In this document: in pieces, positions 13,101 through 23,850 of the stretch
How positions within the stretch are numbered: position 1 is the first letter of the stretch
Layout: the number at the start of each line of letters is the position of its first letter
Assembly (NCBI GenBank): GCA_016584495.1
Contig: WAID01000003.1
Location: forward strand, 5,598,501 to 5,662,500
Direction of reading: 5' to 3'
DNA length: 64,000 nucleotides
Source: Celoporthe dispersa
Taxonomy: Eukaryota; Ascomycota; Sordariomycetes; Diaporthales; Cryphonectriaceae
Position numbers and translations under genes: made by a program
Notes under the pieces: generated by a model
Database searches by the model: none
The model's input: only the letters and a program-made list of their open reading frames with translations
Told to the model about the DNA's origin: nothing

Positions 13101-13995
13101 CATTGATTGCGGGCATGCTAGAGGTTTTGGTGGATCTGGCGAGCAAGTGTGTTGATTTCTTTGGAATATTCTCCTTCGAGCCGGGCTCAGACATACTAGA
13201 TCTAGAGGCCTTCTGGACGCTGGAGGGCCTCACTTTCGTAGCCCTGACTGAACTGCTCTGCTGATTGCTGGGATTGCCCGTAATGGTATCAGGTGGCCTC
13301 TTGATACTGGTTTGATGGCCTGCTTGCCTATGCTGAGAGGGAGCTGTGACCACATCACTGACGCTGTTGTCCTTCCTCTGCCCACCATTGGGTTTTACAT
13401 CTGCTGTGTCGATGCGACTCTTCTTCCGTCTGTCTTCCTTCGGGCCCCAGAGCTCATCTGGGTCGACATTCAGGCACCGCGCGCCTCTGCGCTTCTTGAA
13501 GGGGGACTCTGGTTCCACCTTGGTGGGCTTCTCAATCGGAGACGGGACCTGAGACTGAACTGGCGTAGCACGCACCGACGAAGACTGGCGAATGGTAAAG
13601 AAGCTGACGCCCTCCTTCAGACGACCTCCAAGGAAAGATTGAAAGGCCTCTGGTGTGAGAGACGGACGACGGCTGGGGGCCTCAGGCTTCGGTACAGTGT
13701 GGTCATCAGGCTCGTGCTTGCGCTTTCTACATTGAGCCAAGATTGTGCTCAACGTCAGTGCGTCGTCATCGTCGTCAACGTCGTCCACGGCGTTCGGGGT
13801 AGGCAGGTCGTCGCTCGGGTCTGCCTCGCTGGGGCTCAGGTCGGGCGCCAGGCCTGGGACGACCTCTTCTTCACCAGCAATCTCATCAAGGGATTCCTGA
13901 GAGGAGGTGAGGTCGATTAGGGTGATGGCCATACCGCCGCTAGTATCACGACTGGTACCAGACAGACCTGGAAGCGGAAGGCCCGTCAGGTCCAT
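10167..13995 (-). CDS. Large uncharacterised fungal protein, acidic C-terminus (frame-broken)
   Basis: I do not recognise the family. The reading starts at ATG 13995 (MDLTGLPLPGL) and ends at 10167 with the acidic tail GDDDGAISEEE. It is carried in successive frames that connect if one extra base is removed at each of four places: the T7 run 12946-12952, about the C5 run 12768-12772, the T5 run 11006-11010, and TT at 10541-10542. The sum (3,829 minus 4 bases) then divides by three, giving about 1,274 residues. The N-terminal half is serine/proline-rich with a KKRR-type basic patch (possible nuclear signal). The middle is charged and helical, with many R/K/E residues. A more ordered segment follows (YCVYLSQPVDEDSNYEDAMM through VFEFQFIPKSI), then a basic/serine-rich linker, an ordered region around LVTKTYGSFTDMRTANQRAL, and the acidic tail. 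No catalytic motif is visible. No intron is needed. A decayed gene is possible, but the same kind of breaks occur in essential neighbours. Confidence 0.75.
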
Positions 13996-15386
13996 CTGGG
14001 CGGCTGCGTTGCTGTCAGTTGAGTGATACGGCGGATAGCGAGAAAGGAAGGATGTGCTATCAAGACAAAGGGCCTTTCTAGATCTATCGAAAGCATAGAT
14101 AGGCTCTCAGGTAGCAACCTTGAACGGTATGAGGGCAGGGACAGTGCAGGGCGTGTGAAGGCAGCTGGGAGATACCCTTGACTGACCTCGCGGCAGAGCC
14201 TGGTTCGCGATGTGCTGCTTTCTCAGCTTGAAGAGGAAGAAGCCAGACCACCCTCAAATGGTAGATTATAAAAATAAGTGGGGATTGTGCCAACTGGATA
14301 CTATGAGCTGTTCTGTTGTTGTTTAGGAAAGAAGAGGGGGAAAAGAGGGACAACCTCCTCAACCCTGTGATGATGATGTGGCCCTCCCCCCCCAAAAATG
14401 AAGACGACACTATCTGGGGCGTGTCTGGGTGGAGGAAAACAACAAATAGACATACAGGGGTCTCGAAAGGGATTGGCTTTGCCAGCAAGGTGGATGGGTT
14501 GGGCTGAGGAGTGACTCAGGACGATAGCTTCGTCAGTTGGGGAAGCCAAAAAGGGCAAGCATGATGATGAGTTCTGAGATGAGACAGCTGTCAGGCCTTG
14601 ACGAAAGTCTAGACAGGTGGTGGCAGGTGTTCCCTTGAGCCTAATGCGACAAGATAGGATGTACTGGACCGTAAACCTGTTGTGATTTAAGAGAGCTATC
14701 GGGCCTTCGGCTTTGCTGTTGAATGATGGGCATCTATAGCTTCAGTGGTGACGCCTTCCTGCTGATGTCCCGCGAGTCCTGCTGGGCTCAACATGTTGTG
14801 TCCGCATTCTTGACTTAGAGCACTTGTTGGCCATCTCGTCCTGCCCCCGAGATGAACTCCTCATAGCTGTGGGAAGGTCTGTCCGGAACTGACCCTAGGT
14901 AGGCAAAACGATAGGATCTGGTCAACAGCATTAATGTTGGGGGTCCATGGGATAGCAAGGCAAAGACACAGGCCTCCGGTGTTCTTTTCCTCGGGAGAGA
15001 GGCCCAGACTCCTGACCCTCATCACTTGAAAGTGCCATACCCCAGTCATGCTTGCAGAAGGAAACAAGCTGCTTCACAGGATTACCATTGTCAAGGCAGA
15101 CCATCTGTTTCTTCTGGCTCATCGCCCAATGGGACGACAGGGATGGAGCCTTGACCTGCAGTGCCTTGAGCGGCAGGGAAAACCTATGATGTGGGACTGT
15201 GCCTTTGACCTGTTATGTGGCTCGGAACCGTTCTGTCATGCTCATGCGTCAGTCCAACGAAGGTCTAGATTGCAAAAAGCTGCCTGTAACATCTCTCTAT
15301 TTTAACTCATGGTTCTCTCCTCTATGGCAAGCAGATACTTTTCTCGTTCCTTTGAAAGAATTCCGGGGATGGGATGCCATGCGTAT
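13996..15386. promoter_or_regulatory. Upstream of the large unknown gene, downstream of FRS1
   Basis: No gene is supported in these 1.4 kb. There is a TATA-like ATTATAAAAATAAG at about 14265-14278 some 270 bases upstream of the large unknown gene. Open frames here are short and overlap on both strands. Confidence 0.4.
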
Positions 15387-17583
15387 CTACAGGAAGGCCT
15401 CCATGTTGACCTCGAGCGCAGAGACTGGGTATCTACAGTATGTTAGACATGATCTTCACGCGGTGCTCTCAGGATGACGGTGGAACGCTTACCGTATATC
15501 AAAAGCCTCCAATACTGATGGATGCAGGATGCCGAATTGACCGACTTGCTGTGCCTTACCGCCGAGACGAAGGTAGATGGCAGCAGCGTGGCCATGGAAC
15601 CAGGTAGGCTCGTCAATCTCCTCAATCCAGTATCCGTCTGGCTTCGAGGGGTTCTCGGTCACCTTGTAGTCGATGCTCTTGCCCTCGAGCCCTTCCTCGT
15701 GTGTCAGGAAGGCGGTCCTCAGCATGAGCAGCACGCGGTCGAGAAGACCGTGGACCAACTCGAATCCTGACGACTTGCCGCAGAAGCAGGCAGCGAAGTT
15801 CCTCTGGTTACGGGCCTTTCGCTCTTCGGCCTCGTCCTTGAAACTACAAGGCAGATTAGCATACAGTTTAAACGTACCCAGTCGATCTGTCGTTACTTAC
15901 GCAACATCCGAGCACTCGAAAATCTTGATCGGTAGGGCCTTGCTCTTGTTCTCACGGATAGTCTTGAGAAGGCCACTGCAGGGGACATTAGCAATATGTT
16001 TAGGGCAAGAGATGTGGGGGTAGGGGAGTAAGCTTCACTCACGGCAGTAATGAGGTGCGGACGACCTGGTACTCGGCGGTCTTCGGGTTTGCGAGCCGTA
16101 CTGCTTTGCCACTTGCACCAATGTTAGCTGCACAGTCCACCTTTGCTCCGGTAGATGACAACACACTTACTCGTCTTTTCGGTTCAGAAAGGTATAGTTC
16201 TCATCGAAGGAGCAGAGAATCAGAGGCAGAACTTCAGTCCAACCGGCGTAGGCAGCCTCATTCCGTACTATATCGCTGAGCTTTTGGATCTTGGTTGGTG
16301 CACCGATGGTTGCAGACTTGTTTGGGGAAGATCTTGGGAGATTGTTGTAGCCGTAGCAGATAGCCAAGTCCTCCATGATGTCGCACTGATGAAGGACGTC
16401 CGCTCTTGTCGGGGGGATAGAGACTTCGATCAGGTTCTTGTCCTTGCTTGATGGCTTGGCCGCGTAGGCCATCTTTGTGAGAAGCTCGCATATACGCTCG
16501 GGAGTCTCGTTGAGACCGGTGCAGTTGTTGAGATAGTCAATCTCGGTCTCGATGACTCTGGGCGTCAGGTTAGGGCAAGTCCGTGTCCGATCGTTGTGTT
16601 TCGAGATGACCTCAACAGGCTCGATTGTGAAGGGTTCTGCGCAGTGCATGGAGAACATGGCCACCATCATGTTGGTGACGATCTCCAACTTGGTCTCGTC
16701 CGTTGCGGTGAGGTCGATGAAGACGTTCTTGGTGTCGAGCGTGATCTTGGAGTGCTCGCCGTTGATGATTGGCGGCATGGACATGACGACGTTGTTGGCA
16801 TCGAGCATGACTGGGTAGACGGGCGCATCCTTGATGATGTGCAGGTACTTCCCCAGATGCCTGTCTTTTTCGTAGAACGTCATCATCTCCCGACCCGTCA
16901 TCTCTTTTTTCTGGTTCAAGGGGATGAACTTGATCTCATCTGGCGAGAGCGCGTCGTACTTGAAGGGGCCCTGGATTGTGTCGAGGTCGTGAGTTCCGAT
17001 GGCGACGAGTGTCCTCTGGCGTGCCAGGTTCATGTGCAGCTTGTCCTGCAGGGCGATGAAGGACTGATAGCTCTTCTCGGTGAACTTGATATTCCTCAGG
17101 ATCGCACCGGCAGCATACGGGCGGACCTTTGTGGTGCTCTCTGTGATCGTCAAGGTTTCGCGCCTCCCGCTCGCGGGCTCGACAAGGCGCCAGTTGGGCA
17201 CGGGGGCCTTGGAACGGAAGATGTTGAGCATCAGCTGAATGCCCTCGAAGCACAGCATATCGTATCGGTTGGCCGGTATCTCTAGAGCGGCGGTTGTCAG
17301 GAGTTTGCTGGTCCCCATGGAACAAATCTCTGCCGGGCAAGAACTAACCGATCTTCAGCTCCGGAGGCACGCCAGCAGGGCGCTCGTCCTCCTCGGTGTC
17401 CTCATCGAGCTCGATTCCAAAGTCGAAACACAGATCCTCAAACTCCTCCTTGGTGTACCTGCGGATGCCATGTGTAAGCCTGCGGTCCGGCGTCTGTGGA
17501 GGGCAATCTCTGGGCGCATCGCAAGCTCACTTCTGACCAAGGGCCTCCCAGAGGTCATACTTGTCGACGGAGATGGTAGGCAT
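15387..17583 (-). CDS. FRS1: Phenylalanyl-tRNA synthetase beta subunit, cytosolic
   Basis: This is the beta chain of the cytosolic alpha2-beta2 PheRS, which charges tRNA-Phe. I resolve seven exons on the minus strand: 17583-17531, 17458-17349, 17281-16171, 16111-16043, 15975-15901, 15843-15493 and 15432-15387. They join in phase to 604 residues, against 595 in yeast. The start MPTISVDKYDLWEALGQ and the end YPVSALEVNMEAFL are family hallmarks. Order: N-terminal domain, ELKIEIPANRYD, the B3/B4 region, the B5 DNA-binding-like fold near residues 285-365 (RVIETEIDYLN to DIMEDLAICYGY), then the catalytic-like core. The last exon is only 46 bases and is easily missed: reading through its intron ends the protein at FDIR. 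The frame is intact. It is divergent from TPD3. Confidence 0.96.
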
Positions 17584-18669
17584 GGTGAACGACGGTGGTC
17601 GTGGTCGAGAAATATGTCTGGCTGGGCCAATCTGGCAGAATCGGGCGCTGTCGTCGGTGTCCTTTGAAAGATCCCAGAGCTGGTCTGGTTGACTCACAAC
17701 GGCTGCCCGAATTTTGGATCGCTGGTTTGGAGAGCTGCTTCCAGGTCTGGCGGGGCACCAGTACGCAAAGACAAGGGGTCCGGTCGCGGGGAGGCTGCAG
17801 GTGGGCCAGTGTACTACCTGGCAGTACGTACTGGTTTGGTACCCCTGGCTGTCTAGACCTCCCTGATCAACTCCTAATGACCCTTGCCTGCCTACATAGT
17901 AGCTACAACGAAGTAGGGTTCCTGAGAGAAGGTCGTCGGAGACTCATTCTAAAAAGTGATACAAGCGATCAATAATCTCTCTCTAAATGTTAGCGCTCCG
18001 GAAGAAAGAAAGAATAAAAAAATAATAATAAAAAACCACCAAATCAAAAACCAACCTGGCGCGAGGCGATTCTCATGTTTGGAACTGTCTGGCGCGGAGG
18101 CGTTGTTGGGCTGGAAATTAGGACGTCTAGCCTGCCACGGCAGCCTGTTCTGCTGCTGTGTAGCGCGGTGAGGTGCTGTTGAAGGAGCTGCAGGAGGGGG
18201 GGGGGGGTGGTGTGGCAAGGGGCCGCTGCCGCCAACAATCAGACCCAAGCTTGGCTTGACCCGACTGACATGTATTCCCATTTGCCATCCATCTCAGATG
18301 CATCTCGACCTGACTTCATCCCAACCCACCTAAAGCCCGCCATACCTCCAACCCACCCCCTCCCAACACACCTCCGACCACATCAAACGGCGGCACCATC
18401 GCGATCCTTCCCCTTCGACGACGATTTTCAGACCTCACGGTATTCATCTGGACACGGCGTCAGCATTCCGACAAGCGGAGCCTGCCTGATTGAAGCAGTC
18501 TGAGGCACAACCGTCCGACGCGAGATTCAGCTGCAAAAGTCGGTTGCATATTACATCACCTCGCACGCGATCAAGCTCGCCCGGCGCTCACATTCTCTCC
18601 TCCTTCCAGAACCCCTATACTTGTTGTTCGACGTCCACGCAGGAACCATCCTCACCCACCACGCTCGCC
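17584..18669. promoter_or_regulatory. Divergent FRS1/TPD3 promoter region
   Basis: Roughly 1.1 kb separates the two start codons. It contains the perfect 12-base palindrome CAGTACGTACTG at 17822-17833, an A-rich patch near 18005-18045, and a 12-base G run at 18196-18207. A C/A-rich stretch at about 18280-18400 precedes TPD3. No gene is seen. Confidence 0.5.
17822..17833. repeat. 12-bp perfect palindrome CAGTACGTACTG
   Basis: A perfect inverted repeat centred on TACGTA, about 240 bases upstream of the FRS1 start. It could be a binding site for a dimeric regulator, but no factor is assigned. Confidence 0.4.
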
Positions 18670-20980
18670 ATGGCTGACGCGCCGAATGCGAACGATGAGC
18701 TCTACCCCATCGCTGTGCTCATCGACGAGCTGAAGGTGCGCAACCCTGCCCCCGTTGCAGCTATCGACCCATCCTGGATGTGCGGCTAACCGATCAAAAC
18801 AGCACGACGATGTCATCCTCCGCCTCAATGCCATTCGACGTCTCTCTACCATCGCCCTCGCCTTGGGCGCCGAGCGCACTCGGGAGGAGCTCATCCCCTT
18901 CCTCGACGGTCCGCGCCCCCCCTTCTCTCCATAAAGCGTACAGGCACGATACCTAACAGGAGCACAGAATCTGTCGAGGACGAGGACGAGGTCCTTGTTG
19001 CCCTGAGCGAGGAGCTCGGCAACTTCATCGAGTATGTCGGTGGGCCTCAATGGGGCCACGTCCTTCTGTCGCCCCTTGAGAACCTCGCGGCCATCGAGGA
19101 GCCAGTGGTGCGGGACAAGGTACGTCACTCCTGGCCAACCCCCCCCCCCCCATACCCGTGGTCTGGGCCGCCTCAGCTCAACTTACAATCACAGGCCGTC
19201 GAGTCCCTCAACAAGATCTGCGTAGACCTCTCGTCCCAGCAGGTCGAAGAGTACTTCATCCCCCCTGACGATCCGACTCTCCAAGGCAGACTGGTTCACA
19301 TCCAAGGTATCAGGGTGCGGTCTCTACACCAGCCCCTACCAGAAGGTCTCGCCGCCCATCCAGTCGCAGCTGCGCCAGCAGTTTGGACAGCTCGTCCACG
19401 ACGAGACCCCGATGGTTCGCCGTCAAGCTGCGACCAACCTCGCAAAGTTCGTCAAGGAGATGCCGGCATCGATTGTGGTGGAGGAGATGATACCCATGTT
19501 TCAGCACCTCGCGCAGGACGATCAAGACTCGGTGCGCTTACTGACCGTCGAGGTTCTCATTGCCATTGCCGAGGTTGTTCCCAAGGAGCAACAGTCTAGC
19601 CATGGCGTCCTTCTCACCTCTCTCCGGAGCCTGATAGAAGATAAGAGCTGGCGAGTCAGGTACATGATCGCAGACCGATTCGAGAAGGTATGTAGAGCAT
19701 GTCTGTTCTGGTTCTCATGCCCACATGGCTGACATTTGGTCCAGATTGCAAAGGCGGTCGACGAGGAGGTTGTGGCACGGGATCTGGTACCCTCATTTGT
19801 GAAGCTGCTCAAGGACAACGAGGCTGAGGTGCGAACGGCGATCGCGGGGCAGATCCCTGGGTTCTGTGCCCTGGTCGAGCGGACTGTTCTCTTGAACGAC
19901 ATCATGGCCAGCATTGAGGATCTCGTCTCGGACAATTCCCAACACGTCCGCGCCGCTCTAGGCACCCAGATCAGCGGCCTGGCCCCCATCCTGGGCAAGC
20001 AGGAGTATGTTCGCCTGTGGAAATCCCCTCGCGACTGTTGATGCTGACCCAGACAAAGGACTATCGACCACCTGCTCCCCATGTTTCTGCAGATGCTCAA
20101 GGACGAGTTCCCAGAAGTCCGCCTGCACATCATCTCCAAGCTCGAGCTGGTCAACCAGGGTGCGTGCTTCCTGTCCACCTCATCACCCATACGACCTCCT
20201 TGCTAACCCTGAACAGTCATCGGGATCGACCTGCTCTCGCAATCTCTACTCCCCGCCATCGTCCAGCTCGCCGAGGATAAGCAGTGGCGGGTCCGCCTGG
20301 CGATCATCGAGTACATTCCGTTGCTAGCAAGCCAACTCGGAGTTAAGTTCTTCGACGAGAAGCTGAGTGCTCTGTGCATGGGTTGGCTTGGAGATACAGT
20401 CTTCTCCATCCGTGAGGCAGCCACACACAACCTCAAGAAGCTTACAGAGGTCTTTGGTGTCGACTGGGCCAGCGAGGCGATAATCCCCAAGGTGATGGCT
20501 ATGGGCAATCACCCGAATTATCTCTACAGGATGACAACATGCTTTGCCATTACGGTACGTCAGCCCCTGCTGAGCGCAAGCTATTCTCGCCTGATGATGA
20601 GAGACCAACTAACTACGTGATAGACTCTGGCCACTGTCGTGAGCATGGACGTGATTGCCAAGTCGATCCTGCCTATGCTCGACAAGCTGGTGGCGGACGA
20701 GATTCCTAACATCCGGTTTAACGTCGCCAAGACTTATGCTGTACTCATCGATGTTATGCGGCGCCTGCCCGAATCTGGGACCATCTATGAGCTCGAGAAG
20801 GCGGGCGAGACCGGGACCCCGTCCTCTCAGGGACAGGGGCTGATCCAGGAGCGCGTGATGCCGAACCTGGAGAAGCTACAGAAGGACGACGACGTGGATG
20901 TCCGGTATTTCGCAACCACCGCCGCTGCGGTCGCGACTGGTCCGCTGCCAGGCGGGGAGCCTATGAACACGTCGCCTTAG
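18670..20980 (+). CDS. TPD3: Protein phosphatase 2A scaffold (A) subunit
   Basis: The A subunit is a horseshoe of about 15 HEAT repeats that holds the PP2A catalytic and regulatory subunits. Eight exons: 18670-18735, 18803-18908, 18968-19119, 19195-19687, 19745-20004, 20059-20159, 20217-20554 and 20624-20980. Repeats are visible throughout, for example DETPMVRRQAATNLAKF, DQDSVRLLTVEVLIAIA and DKQWRVRLAIIEYIPLLA. Exon 4 carries one extra C in the C run at 19260-19265. Removing it converts a nonsense stretch into conserved TIRLSKADWFTSKVSGCG, and the exons then total 624 codons (623 residues). Intron 2 uses an unusual GTCCGC donor, and intron 3 contains a 13-base C run (19139-19151). The C-terminus carries a fungal extension rich in G/P. 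Identification is secure; the exon-4 break is almost certainly an assembly error. Confidence 0.95.
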
Positions 20981-21599
20981 ACACGAGACATCTAATGAAC
21001 CAAAAACTTTCCCAACGCGAACCCCGTCCAAATTTTCAGTCACGCCGAGATTTATCATCGCGTTTCATGGACTATTTTGTCTTCTCTTAACCCTTGATCA
21101 CATCCCAGCGTTCCAGATTCAGTTACGAGGAAGTCAAGAGAAAATACACCATTAGAGCTCGGACCAGGCATACAGGAGGAGCACAATCAATTTCCCACCT
21201 TCTCTTGGGGGAGAGGGGGGGTCGTGGGGGTGGGATGTACACACCAGCTGCGATCTGTTGGTAGCGGACCGTCGTTGAGGGAAAAGGAGAGCCCAGCAGC
21301 CTGGGCTCAAACGAAGGGGATGTAAAATTATACCAGCTCATCAGACCGTAGAGGGAGAGAGAAGACTTGCCGCGTTGATGAAATTCATGTCTGCATTTTC
21401 CAAAGACGTCACTGCTAGGATTATGTATTATCGCGCGCATGTCGGCTAGATCATGCCTTGCTCCATTGGGACCAAATACACGATTGTCTCATGCCTCGTT
21501 TCCTTCTTTTCTATTTTTTCCCCTTCTTTTTCTTCTTGTTTTACTTAGCCGACGACGACGACGACGACGACGACAACCACAACAACAAGCTGCTCGTCG
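20981..21599. other. Convergent 3' regions of TPD3 and EFM4
   Basis: No gene is seen in 620 bases. A (GAC) triplet run lies at 21551-21574, just past the EFM4 stop, after a T-rich patch at about 21500-21545. Confidence 0.45.
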
Positions 21600-22481
21600 T
21601 CAAACCCTCTGGAAACAGAGCGTGCTGATGGCCTGCCCCTTGACACCCCCGAAGCTGAAACTGGGATACCTGACCTTGCCTACCCTCACGAGCCTCCCGC
21701 CCTCGGCCTCGCTGCTCCCGCCGCCAAACCAGCTCTCCAGCTCCTCCTCCGTCCAGTTGCAGCTCGTGACGAGAAACAGCCCGCCCCGCCTCACCAGCCG
21801 GACCACCCGCCCCCTGTACCCCTCACATATCCTCCGCCCGTCCGGCCCCTGCTCCTCGCTCAGGCTGACGGCGTCGAACGTGCCCTTGTCCAGCACGACG
21901 TCCCACCCTCCTGCCTGCGCGCCGGACAGCACTGCGCCGTAGGGGCCCTGCAGCACGTCCCACGCCGCGAACTCCACCTCCTCCCGTGCCCCGCCGCCCT
22001 CCACGCCGTCGGGTCCTTCTCCTTCTTCCTCCCTCTGCGCCTCTGCCACCTGCCGCGCCAGCGCGATGCTCTTGTCCGAGTAGTCCACCCCGAGCGCGCG
22101 CCCGGCCCAGCCGTCGCCGCGAAGGGCCAGGAGGAGGCTGCCGTTGCCGCAGCCCAGGTCGAGGAAGGAGGTCGTGGTCCTGTCCAGGGGCTGTCCCGAG
22201 GAGGTCGTCCGGCCCTCGAGGAGCTCGAGGAGCCTGGCCTCGGCGTCAGAGTCGTCGAACCAGACGGTGCCGCGGTCGGAAGGGTTGGAGGCGTGGTTGG
22301 TGATCTCGGTTGTGTAGAGGGAGTCCCAGCTGGTTTGAGTCGGCGGGGGCCGGACGGTCAGCCTGGGGTCTGTCTCCCAAGGGGGGGAGAAGGAGAGAGG
22401 GGGGGGGAAAGCATACTACTCCTTGGTGCCCAGCTCGGAGGGGTCGAGATGGTTAGGCTTGGAGGGGTTGTCGGCTGTCAT
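21600..22481 (-). CDS. EFM4: Protein-lysine N-methyltransferase EFM4 (eEF1A-specific)
   Basis: EFM4 (See1; METTL10/EEF1AKMT2 in animals) methylates a lysine of elongation factor 1A. Exon 1 is 22481-22417 (MTADNPSKPNHLDPSELGTKE and the first two bases of a Tyr codon); an 87-base intron with a GTATGC donor follows; exon 2 is 22329-21600, giving 264 residues. After the family signature ELGTKEYWDSLY and the WFDDSDAE motif come motif I of the class I SAM fold (LDLGCGNGSLLLAL), the acidic VDYSDKS loop, WDVVLDKGTFDAVSL, and the substrate-side motif SCNWTEEEL. All expected features are present and the frame is intact. The first 50 residues lie in exon 1 and the start of exon 2, so a reading that begins at the later VDYSDKS segment would lack the SAM-binding motif. 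Confidence 0.93.
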
Positions 22482-23850
22482 GACGGTGCTCTATTCGTTT
22501 GGAGAAGGCCGAAAGAGGAGGTTGGTTTTTTTTTTTTGGTGTTTTTTTGGTATGTCGGAGGAAATCAGGGAATGGAGAGAGAGAGAGCAGTGCGGATTCG
22601 GGGTGGATTGGTCAGTTTCGGCTGGGTCGTCGCTGTCGTCTTGCTCCTGGCTATTGAGGCGGGAACCGCGAGAGTCTTTGGAGGGGCATTTCTGGGTGGC
22701 AGAATCCGAAGTCTTTAGCAGACGGGCAGGCGGTGACGGGAGTATTAAGTGACACTAGAGCCTTGTTTCGTTTGCCGTTTACGAATCCTCTCTGCTCTAT
22801 TGATACATAATTTTTTTTCCCTTCCCTAGAAAAGAAAAGAGAGAAGAAAAAGAAGGAAGAGGCGAGAAGAGAAAAAGAAGAAGGGAAAGAAAGAGAAGAA
22901 AGAAAAAAGAAAACCACATGATCTAAATGAGCAGATATTTTCCTCCCGAGGACCGTCTGCCTATAATCTTCGTCTCGGTGCTTTTGTCCTGTTCACTTCA
23001 GTTGTCAGGACTAAAGACGGTATCTGTTCGAGGACGACAATGTACCTAGTTACTCTTGAGATCATCTCGCTACCTTTGTAAACTGTCTGCCGCTGACTAG
23101 AGTTTAGTATCATCATCACCATCATCAATCAGCGTCATCTCGACAGCTTCATGGACTACACTGAAAAAGCTACTCACCAGTGCAGTGTGTGCTCCTAAGC
23201 CTGCTGCTACACTCACTCGCGTGCTGGTATTAGACGGTGTCACTTGTAGGCCGCAAAGGTGTGACGAGAAATCCAAAGAGGATTTTTTTCTGAATGATTC
23301 CCTCCCGGCCCACGGGGCCCAGTCTCTACTACAATAGAAATTTTTTTGGTCATGACGTTCTTTTGGAATCGTGAAATGTGAAATGCTCTCAGGCCCTCTA
23401 TGATATCATCCATCCCCGTGGCATGTGACAAAAGCCTGGATCCAGAGAGCCCGTTACCAAATGGGAAGCCCATACCTGTGGGTATGACTAGGACAAGAGA
23501 AGAGAAAAGATGTGCTGGGGATAAAATAAACGTCTTAATTCATCTTCCCACCCCACCCCCTCCTCCCCTGCCTGGATCCTATCGCTCATCACGGCAGTAC
23601 TCTCCGGCTCTTTCTCTAGTCGCAACCTCGGAGATGCGTTGGCAGCGGAGTGACGGCACCGGCATCCAGAGAGAGAGAGAGAAAAAGAGGCATTCCAGGT
23701 ATGTTGAGGGGTCCTGGTATCTACATGCTCGGAGGCGTGGCATTTACTGAAAAGACTTATGTTCCGCTGCAGTCGGTCGGGGGAAGGGGGAGGGGAGGGG
23801 ATTTCCTGGAGGGAGAGAACGCACCCTCGCACGCAAGGGGGGCATTCTCT
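22482..23850. promoter_or_regulatory. EFM4 upstream region and 3' region of the Q/H-rich gene
   Basis: No gene is seen. There is a purine-rich stretch on the plus strand at about 22828-22915 (almost only A and G) and a GA run near 23670-23685. Both neighbours read away from or into this interval on the minus strand. Confidence 0.45.
22828..22915. repeat. Long polypurine tract
   Basis: About 88 bases of nearly pure A/G on the plus strand, lying upstream of EFM4. Such tracts can be nucleosome-poor or form triplex DNA. No coding potential is implied. Confidence 0.5.

Noticed and set aside
13312..13920. Plus-strand frame of 202 codons
   Set aside because: It is the antisense shadow of the first part of the large unknown gene.
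10167..13995. Calling the large unknown gene a pseudogene
   Set aside because: The breaks are all single inserted bases at short runs, the same kind seen in essential neighbours, and codon structure between them is preserved.
452..14278. Fifteen-base repeat GATTATAAAAATAAG at 452 and 14264
   Set aside because: A few shared 15-base words are expected by chance in 64 kb of DNA, more so in A/T-rich sequence.
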